The notes beneath the pieces were generated by a model. It was not told the origin of the DNA, did not search any database, and was given only the letters and a program-made list of their open reading frames with translations. A program made the translations under genes and the position numbers. A DNA stretch of 6,480 bases from Belnapia sp. (GTDB lineage: Bacteria; Pseudomonadota; Alphaproteobacteria; Acetobacterales; Acetobacteraceae). Below are positions 1-4,884 of the stretch, piece after piece (the stretch's first letter is position 1; each line of letters starts with the position of its first letter). The stretch spans positions 1-6,480 of the forward strand of contig JAQGIA010000635.1 of the NCBI GenBank assembly GCA_028291445.1. The letters are read 5' to 3'.

Positions 1-408
1 TTCGCATATGCCGGCAGCGCCTTCATCGCCACGCGGGAGGCCCGTGCGCAGCCGGAGCAGCAGCAGATGATCCTCTACTGCGGCGCCGAGGACATCGTCT
101 ATACCACCGCCATCACCGGCGTGCACGGCAACTACATGAAGCCGAGCCTGGCCCGCGCCGGGCTCGACCCGGAGAACCTGCCGGCCTCGGACCCCAGCGC
201 GATGAGCTTCGGCACCGACCGCAGCAAGCGCCGCTGGAAGGATATCTGGGGCGCCGGGCAGGGGATCGGCGTGGTGCACGACATCCCCGGCGCCGGGGCG
301 CTGGTCGCCCGGTGGCGCGCCGAATACCACGCCGCCCGCGCCCGGCTCGGCGCCGGCTGCCCGCTGGTGAACCCGGCCTGGGAGAAGGTGCTGGAGGCGG
401 CAGAGTAA
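1..408 (+). CDS. Nitronate monooxygenase family protein, C-terminal part (5' end outside window)
   Basis: The frame is open from base 1 and ends at a TAA at 406-408, giving 135 visible residues. Family members run to roughly 320-360 residues, so well over half the protein lies upstream. Visible hallmarks are GSAFIATREA near residues 5-14, which fits the late strand and loop that binds the FMN phosphate in this TIM-barrel family. Next come DIVYTTAITGVHGNYMKPS at about residues 33-51, then GLDPENLP, and WKDIWGAGQGIG near residues 79-90. This combination is typical of the nitronate monooxygenase (2-nitropropane dioxygenase-like) family, cytosolic FMN enzymes that oxidise alkyl nitronates with oxygen. 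The substrate of this subgroup is uncertain, and many members are annotated only by homology. The gene converges on the efflux operon and shows no functional link to it. An internal ATG at 67 is not the start, because conserved sequence extends upstream of it. Confidence 0.88.
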   Translation, partial: FAYAGSAFIATREARAQPEQQQMILYCGAEDIVYTTAITGVHGNYMKPSLARAGLDPENLPASDPSAMSFGTDRSKRRWKDIWGAGQGIGVVHDIPGAGALVARWRAEYHAARARLGAGCPLVNPAWEKVLEAAE

Positions 409-439
409 GGCCGTCCACCCGCGGGAGAAACCACCGGGT

Positions 440-475
440 CCAAGGGCCTTACGACCCTTGGTGGGGCAACGCCCC
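440..475. terminator. Tandem hairpins between convergent genes, candidate bidirectional terminator
   Basis: Two adjacent perfect stems fill most of the 79-base gap between the nitronate monooxygenase stop (408) and the emrB stop (488). The first is CCAAGGG (440-446), an 8-base loop, then CCCTTGG (455-461). The second is GGGGC (463-467), a 3-base loop, then GCCCC (471-475). CCACC at 431-435 can also pair with GGTGG at 460-464, so an alternative fold exists. Neither strand has a strong U tract after the stem, and the minus side has only a short TTT. A classical intrinsic terminator is therefore not proven. Placement between two converging 3' ends is the main support. It may instead be a copy of a dispersed intergenic palindromic repeat. 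Confidence 0.5.
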
Positions 476-487
476 TGCAGCCTCGCC

Positions 488-2032
488 TCAGTCCATCGCC
501 GCATGCGCCGGGTCCGGCGCGGCGGCCTTGGGTGGCCGCTTCATCAGCGGCAGCAGCAGCAGCATCGACAGCGCCAGCACCATCAGCAGCCAGAAGTCAT
601 CCGCATAGGCGATGATGCTGGCCTGCCGCGTCACCTCGGCATTCAGCAGCGAAGCGCCCTGCGCCGTCGCCGGGTCCCACCACCGATGCACCGCCGGCAG
701 GTCGAAGGCGCGGTTCAGCGGCGAGACGTGCATCGCCAGGTCGGCATGCATCACCTGAGTATTGCGCGTCAGCATCGCCGCCATGGCGGAAATCCCGATC
801 GCGCTGCCGAGGTTCCGCATCAGGCTGATCAGCGAGGTGCCGTCGGTCCGCAGCTTCGGGTCGAGCGTGGCGAAGGCCACCAGGTTCAGCGGGATGAAGA
901 CGAAGCCCAGCCCCATGCCCTGCACGATCGTTGTCGTCACCAGCGTGGTCATCGAGACGTCGGGTGTCCAGCGCGTCATCTCCCACAGGGTCCAGGACAG
1001 CATCAGCACGCCGATGCACATGACCTTGCGCGGATCGAAGCGGCTGGCGAGCCGCCCGGCGATGAACATCGCCGCCATGGTCCCGAGGCCGCGCGGCGCC
1101 AGCGCCAGCCCGGCGGTGAACACCGGATAGTCGCCCAAGGTCTGCAGATAGGGCGCCAGCAGCGCCGAGGTCGCCAGCAGGATGGCGCCGACCGCGAACA
1201 TGATGCCCATGCCGGCGACGAAGTTGCGGTTGGCGAAGATCGGCGGCGGGATGAACGGCCGCTCCGCCGTCGCCATGTGCACGACGAACAGATAGATCCC
1301 GAGCCCCGCCAGCACCGCCTCGACGATGATCTCGGTCGAGCCGAACCAGTTCAGCAACTCACCGCGGTCCAGCATGATCTGCAAGGCGCCGATCCCGAGC
1401 GCCAGCACGCCGAAGCCGAACCAGTCGAAGCCATGCCCGCGGGCGTTCTGCTCCTTCGGCAGGAACAGCCACAGCCCGATGAAGGCCAGGATGCCGAAGG
1501 GCAGGTTCACGTAGAAGACCCAGCGCCAGTTCCAGCTCTCGGTCAGCCAGCCGCCGAGCGTGGGCCCGAGGATCGGTCCCACCATCACCCCCATGCCCCA
1601 GATCGCCATGGCCGAGCCGCGCTGCTCCGGTGGGTAGATGTCGAGCATGGTGGATTGGCTCAGCGGCACCAGCGCCGCGCCGAAGGCGCCCTGCAACAGC
1701 CGGAAGGCCACCATCTGCGGCAGCGACTGCGCCGCGCCGCACAACACGGACGCCAGGGTGAAGCCGCCGACCGAGCCGAGGAAGACCGCCCGCCGGCCGA
1801 ACCGCCCGGCGAGGAAGCCGACCGGCGCGGTCAGGATGGCGGCGGCGGTGATGTAGCTGGTCAGCACCCAGGTGATCTGGTCCGCGGTCGCCGCCAGCCC
1901 ACCCTGCATATAGGGCAGGGCGACGTTGGCGATGGTCCCGTCCAGCGCCTGCATCAGGGTCGCCACCATGGCGCAGACGGTGATGATGCCGCGGTTCGGC
2001 ACCTTGTCGGCCACTGGCATCGGGGCTGGCAT
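488..2032 (-). CDS. emrB: EmrB/QacA-type DHA2 family MFS multidrug transporter (14 TM)
   Basis: This 514-residue inner-membrane protein is close to the E. coli EmrB length of about 512. It should be a proton-driven antiporter exporting hydrophobic drugs or toxic small molecules through EmrA. Visible motifs are LDGTIANVALP at residues 30-40 (TM1 motif D1, with membrane Asp31), GFLAGRFGRR at 72-81 (motif A), RLLQG at 111-115 (motif B), and GVMVGPILGPTLGG at 148-161 (antiporter motif C). WNWRWVFYVNLPFG at 167-180 and LDRGELLNWF at 221-230 are both typical of EmrB-type DHA2 proteins. Alternating hydrophobic stretches fit 14 helices, with a long polar loop before the last one. The ATG at 2032 overlaps the emrA stop by one base (TGATG), which implies translational coupling; no strong Shine-Dalgarno is seen. 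A second Met four codons downstream is possible. A longer reading from 2182 would run through emrA and is rejected. The substrate cannot be told from sequence. Confidence 0.95.
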   Translation of the reverse strand: MPAPMPVADKVPNRGIITVCAMVATLMQALDGTIANVALPYMQGGLAATADQITWVLTSYITAAAILTAPVGFLAGRFGRRAVFLGSVGGFTLASVLCGAAQSLPQMVAFRLLQGAFGAALVPLSQSTMLDIYPPEQRGSAMAIWGMGVMVGPILGPTLGGWLTESWNWRWVFYVNLPFGILAFIGLWLFLPKEQNARGHGFDWFGFGVLALGIGALQIMLDRGELLNWFGSTEIIVEAVLAGLGIYLFVVHMATAERPFIPPPIFANRNFVAGMGIMFAVGAILLATSALLAPYLQTLGDYPVFTAGLALAPRGLGTMAAMFIAGRLASRFDPRKVMCIGVLMLSWTLWEMTRWTPDVSMTTLVTTTIVQGMGLGFVFIPLNLVAFATLDPKLRTDGTSLISLMRNLGSAIGISAMAAMLTRNTQVMHADLAMHVSPLNRAFDLPAVHRWWDPATAQGASLLNAEVTRQASIIAYADDFWLLMVLALSMLLLLPLMKRPPKAAAPDPAHAAMD

Positions 2033-3165
2033 CAGAAGATGTCCGACAGGTGCCGCACATGTCCGGTGTCGATCGAGACCACCGCGCTCATCCCGGCCCG
2101 CAGCTTCGGTGCATCGCCCGAGCCGGCGGCCGGCTGCTCCACCCGGATCCGCACCGGGATGCGCTGCACCACCTTCACCCAATTGCCCGAGGCGTTCTGC
2201 GCCGGCAGCACGCTGAAGGTGGAGCCGGAGGCCGGGCTGATGCTCTCGACCGCCGCCTGCCAGACGACGCCGGGATAGGTATCCACCGTGACGGTCGCCG
2301 GATCGCCCGGCTTCACATGCGTCAGGTCGGTTTCCTTCGGCAGCGCATCCACCCAGATCCTATCGCCGGAGACCAGGGCGAAGGCCGGCGTCGCCGCGCC
2401 CAGGTACTGGCCGGGCTGCAGGGTGGAGACCTGCGTCACGATGCCCGCGAAGGGCGCCCGCAGCGCGGTATGGTCGAGCTGGCGCTGCGCCTCGGCCAGC
2501 CGCGCCGCCGCTTGCAGGTAGTCCGGATGCTGCTCGACCGGGGCGTCCGCCGTGCCGCCCAGCCTGGCGAGCTGCACCCGGGCCTGGGCGCGGAGCGACT
2601 CAAGGGTCTGCTGCGCCTGTTGCAGGCCGAAGCGCGACTGGTCGTAGGTGGAACGCGACACCGCGCCGCTGGCGACGATCTGCGCGCTGCGGTCGTAGGT
2701 CGCCTGGGCAAGCTGCACCGCGGCCTCCTGCGCCGAGGCATCGCGCAGCAGCCGCTGGTAATCGGCCTGCATGGCGGCGAGGCTCAGCGCGGTCTGCTGC
2801 AATTGGGCCGCCGCCTGGTTCAGCGCATGGCGGAAGGGCGCGGGGTCGAGCTGCACCAGCAATTGGCCGGCGGCGACGCTGTCGCCCTCACGCACGTCGA
2901 TCCGCTGAACGATGCCGGCGACATCGGTCGCCAGCAGCAGCCGGTCGGCCTGCACATAGGCATCGTCGGTGCCGGCATAGCGGCCGCCGTTCAGCCAGAA
3001 CAGGCCGGAGCCCAGGATAACCGCGGCGAGGCCGCCGGCCATCAGCAGCGGGCGCAGCCAACGCGGCCGGCGGCGCGGCGCCGGGGCCTCGCTTGCAGGG
3101 GCCTCGCTCGTCGCGGTCTCGTTCGGCTGGGCGGATTGGGGGAGGCTGATCGGTCCTTCGGGCAT
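2032..3165 (-). CDS. emrA: EmrA/HlyD-type membrane fusion protein of the efflux pump
   Basis: This 377-residue periplasmic adaptor (E. coli EmrA is about 390) would bridge the EmrB transporter to an outer membrane channel. Residues 1-37 form a cytosolic Pro/Ala/Arg-rich tail with a doubled SEAPA unit. One membrane helix spans about 38-58. TDDAYVQAD at 66-74 is the usual signature just after the helix. The first lipoyl half is VAGIVQRIDVREGDSVAAGQ. It is followed by a long Gln/Ala-rich alpha-helical hairpin (about 113-240) and the second half, LRAPFAGIVTQVSTLQPGQ. The C-terminal beta-barrel includes GNWVKVVQRIPVRIRVE, which closely matches EmrA proteins. The chosen start at 3165 has GAGAG six bases upstream. 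A longer form from 3294 would add 43 Arg/Pro-rich residues and run into the marR gene, so it is unlikely. The gene lies 85 bases after marR and overlaps emrB by one base. Confidence 0.94.
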   Translation of the reverse strand: MPEGPISLPQSAQPNETATSEAPASEAPAPRRRPRWLRPLLMAGGLAAVILGSGLFWLNGGRYAGTDDAYVQADRLLLATDVAGIVQRIDVREGDSVAAGQLLVQLDPAPFRHALNQAAAQLQQTALSLAAMQADYQRLLRDASAQEAAVQLAQATYDRSAQIVASGAVSRSTYDQSRFGLQQAQQTLESLRAQARVQLARLGGTADAPVEQHPDYLQAAARLAEAQRQLDHTALRAPFAGIVTQVSTLQPGQYLGAATPAFALVSGDRIWVDALPKETDLTHVKPGDPATVTVDTYPGVVWQAAVESISPASGSTFSVLPAQNASGNWVKVVQRIPVRIRVEQPAAGSGDAPKLRAGMSAVVSIDTGHVRHLSDIF

Positions 3166-3171
3166 CGGTGT

Positions 3172-3176
3172 CTCTC
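3172..3176 (-). promoter_or_regulatory. Ribosome binding site that fixes the emrA start
   Basis: On the minus strand GAGAG sits six bases before the ATG at 3165. It is a moderate Shine-Dalgarno match with good spacing. It supports the 377-residue EmrA over the 43-residue longer alternative starting inside marR. Confidence 0.55.
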
Positions 3177-3214
3177 GGCCTATGTCGCTCGGCTTGATCG
3201 TCGGGTGTCGTTGT

Positions 3215-3254
3215 GCGCGGGGGTCAGGCGCGGGGGGGCAGGCGCGGAGGTCAG
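3215..3254. repeat. Three imperfect tandem copies of a G-rich 13-14 base unit
   Basis: The plus strand reads GCGCGGGGGTCAG (3215-3227), then GCGCGGGGGGGCAG (3228-3241), then GCGCGGAGGTCAG (3242-3254). The third copy contains the marR stop codon (complement of TCA at 3251-3253). The other two lie in the marR-emrA gap. Replication slippage is the simplest origin. The minus-strand transcript would carry C-rich tracts here, and the plus strand has runs of five and seven G. Confidence 0.7.
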
Positions 3255-3733
3255 GCCGCCGCGCCGGCGGCGTCGGGCGCCGCCGCATCGGCAAGGCCGA
3301 TCCCGCCCAGCAGGTTGGATTTCATCGCCAGCAGGGCCTCCATGGCGGCCTCGCGCCGCTCCGGCGGCAGGCCGCGCGTGGCCGCTGCATCGAAGGCGCG
3401 CCGGGCGGCGTCGATCTCGGCCAGCACGGGGGCCGCTTCCGGCTGCAGGTGCAGCCGCCAGCAGCGCCGGTCGGCCGGGTCGGCCCGGCGCTCGATCAGC
3501 CCCCGCGCCGCCAGCCGGTCCACCAGCCGGCCGACGGTGATCGGCTCGACCTCCAGCAGCTCGGCGAGCGCGCGCTGGGTCATGCCGTCCTGGCGCCGCA
3601 GCCGGGCGAGGATCATCCACTGCGCCCGGGTCATGCCATGGGCGCGGGCCCGCCGGTCCGCGAGCGTCCGGACCAGCCGCGCCACGTCGGTCAGCAGGAT
3701 CAGCAGGTCGTCGGGGGGAGGGGCGTTCGGCAT
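3251..3733 (-). CDS. MarR-family transcriptional regulator, probable repressor of the emrAB operon
   Basis: This 160-residue protein is of typical MarR size and somewhat shorter than E. coli EmrR (about 176). The winged helix-turn-helix is clear. GMTRAQWMILARL at 33-45 leads into the domain. MTQRALAELLEVEPITVGRLVDRLAARGLIERR at 51-83 holds the helix-turn-helix and recognition helix. The wing is ADPADRRCWRLHL at 84-96, with the family's conserved Asp-Arg pair at D88 and R89. The helical termini form the dimer interface, and the C-terminus ends in an Ala-rich tail. MarR proteins bind palindromic DNA as dimers and usually leave it when a phenolic ligand or oxidant binds. Its place as first gene before emrA and emrB matches emrR-emrA-emrB, so auto-repression of this operon is the natural reading. 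The ATG at 3733 has GAGTGATC upstream, a partial match to the extended Shine-Dalgarno. The ligand is unknown. Confidence 0.92.
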   Translation of the reverse strand: MPNAPPPDDLLILLTDVARLVRTLADRRARAHGMTRAQWMILARLRRQDGMTQRALAELLEVEPITVGRLVDRLAARGLIERRADPADRRCWRLHLQPEAAPVLAEIDAARRAFDAAATRGLPPERREAAMEALLAMKSNLLGGIGLADAAAPDAAGAAA

Positions 3734-3756
3734 CGGGGATCACTCACGCGGCAGAC

Positions 3757-3777
3757 CATAAGCCGCGTTATCATAAC
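3757..3777 (-). promoter_or_regulatory. Predicted marR-emrAB promoter -10 box overlapped by a palindromic MarR operator
   Basis: GTTAT-C-ATAAC at 3767-3777 is a perfect 5+1+5 palindrome in the most AT-rich spot of the window. On the minus strand it contains TATGAT (3775-3770), a five-of-six match to the -10 consensus. A further TTATG half-site lies at 3761-3757, and with ATAA/TTAT at 3758-3771 it gives a second dyad. A start of transcription near 3763 would leave a leader of about 30 bases before the marR ATG. I found no good -35 box at 16-18 bases, so the promoter may be weak or activator-dependent, or use relaxed -35 rules. Binding by this MarR protein is inferred from position and symmetry. 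Confidence 0.5.
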
Positions 3778-3789
3778 CCCGATACCCAA

Positions 3790-3820
3790 CCGCCGTTGCA
3801 GCGCGTCCTGCGCATGGCGG
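3790..3820 (-). terminator. Imperfect hairpin after the DUF2252 gene, weak terminator candidate
   Basis: Nine bases past the DUF2252 stop, CCGCC (3790-3794) pairs with GGCGG (3816-3820). Inside it, GCGC (3801-3804) pairs with GCGC (3810-3813) across an asymmetric internal loop. No U tract follows. Such stems arise often by chance at this GC content, so this is only a candidate boundary between the tamB-DUF2252 unit and the marR promoter. The rest of the 95-base gap holds only the promoter and operator. Confidence 0.22.
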
Positions 3821-3828
3821 CGATGCGT

Positions 3829-4884
3829 TCAGCCCTTGCGGAAGGCCTCCCAGTCGGCGGTGACCAGCGCCGCCATGCGCTTGGCCGCATCGCGCAGCCA
3901 ATCCGCCGGCATCGCGGCCAGCGCCGCCTGCACCGCCGCCGCCCCGCCGGCGCTGGCATGCAGGTTGGCGAGCTCCCCGCCCATCGCCTCCAGCAGGGCG
4001 AGCAGCCCGGCCGCATCGCCCTCGGGCGGGGCCAGCTTGTCGCTGTCGGGCGCCAGGCGGCGGACGACATAGCCGGGGTGGAAGCGCAGCCAGGGGTCCG
4101 GCACCCGGGCCGGGACGCTGGCCAGATGCTCCGGCGCCACCGCCGCGGCCCCGGGGAAGCCGGCCATGATCCAGCTCGAGGGCACCCGCGCCTTGGCCTC
4201 CCGCACCACCCGCCCGCCGCGCCATTCGGCGATGGCGACGAAGCGCGGCCGGCCGAGCCCGCCCAGCCCCGCCTCCCGCGCGGCGAAGCGGCAGGCAGCG
4301 GCGCCCTCGGGCAAAGCGATGCGCAGCCCCGCCTGCCACTCCGCCGGCGGCAGCGCCCCCGGCAGCGCGTCGATCCCGGCCCAGAATTTGGCCCTTGCGG
4401 CCGGCATCGGCGCGGCGAATTCGCGCAGCCGCACATGCTCCTCGTCGAGGACGAAGCCGCGCGGCGCCGCCAGCCGGGCCTCATAGCCCGCCAGCACCGT
4501 CGCCGCGGCCACCCGCGAGCGCGGCGGCGCGGGCGCCAGCAGGGCGCTCGCCACCAGCCGCACGAGATCCACCGTCCAGGGCAGCAGGGCGCAATCGTCG
4601 AGGTCGTTCACCCCCCAGGCGAGCCGCCCCTCGGCATCCCGCCAGGTGCCGAAATTCGCCAGATGCGCATCGCCGCAGCTCGGCACCGCCGGCGTCGGCG
4701 GCAGGTCCAGCACCGGATATTGCGCGACGAAGCGGAAGCAGGTGGCGCGGAGGAAGGCGAAGGGATCCTTCGCCATCTTCCGCCGCTTGGCCGCCAGCGC
4801 CCCCGGCACCACGGCGCAGTGCGTCGCCAGCCAGGCGTCATAGGCGGCCACCGCCGCGCCGATGCGATCAGTATTCGAATTCAT
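3829..4884 (-). CDS. DUF2252 family protein with kinase-like motifs
   Basis: This is a 351-residue soluble protein with no signal peptide or membrane helix. Many DUF2252 proteins are longer, over 400 residues, so this is a compact form. The N-terminal KRRKMAKDPFAFLRAT (33-48) matches the family opening. CGDAHLANFG (70-79) resembles the catalytic loop of aminoglycoside phosphotransferase-like kinases, with D72, H74 and N77. NDLDD (93-97) resembles the metal-binding Asp motif and is followed by PWTVDLVRLVAS. GLGGLGRPRFVAIAEW (206-221) resembles a Gly-rich strand, and REAKA (228-232) offers K231 as a nucleotide-binding lysine. GYVVRRLAPDSDKL (271-284) is a late conserved segment. The family has no assigned reaction that I know of, so phosphotransfer is inferred. 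The start at 4884 lies inside tamB (17-base overlap), with no strong Shine-Dalgarno, which suggests coupling. The longer reading from 5031 would overlap the conserved TamB C-terminus and is rejected. Confidence 0.88.
   Translation of the reverse strand: MNSNTDRIGAAVAAYDAWLATHCAVVPGALAAKRRKMAKDPFAFLRATCFRFVAQYPVLDLPPTPAVPSCGDAHLANFGTWRDAEGRLAWGVNDLDDCALLPWTVDLVRLVASALLAPAPPRSRVAAATVLAGYEARLAAPRGFVLDEEHVRLREFAAPMPAARAKFWAGIDALPGALPPAEWQAGLRIALPEGAAACRFAAREAGLGGLGRPRFVAIAEWRGGRVVREAKARVPSSWIMAGFPGAAAVAPEHLASVPARVPDPWLRFHPGYVVRRLAPDSDKLAPPEGDAAGLLALLEAMGGELANLHASAGGAAAVQAALAAMPADWLRDAAKRMAALVTADWEAFRKG

Noticed and set aside
458..2278. A 606-codon open frame on the plus strand opposite emrB and the end of emrA
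   Set aside because: Its product is rich in Arg, His, Gln and Gly with no domain or membrane pattern. It is antisense to a clearly conserved transporter. Long antisense frames are expected at this GC content.
3082..3112. Short direct repeat in the emrA 5' region encoding a doubled SEAPA unit
   Set aside because: Only two short copies in a disordered cytosolic tail; such tails vary freely in this family and no function is suggested.
2050..3540. A 496-codon plus-strand frame opposite emrA and marR
   Set aside because: Low-complexity Arg/Gly/Ala/Pro composition and full overlap with two recognisable minus-strand genes. No sign of an independent start signal.
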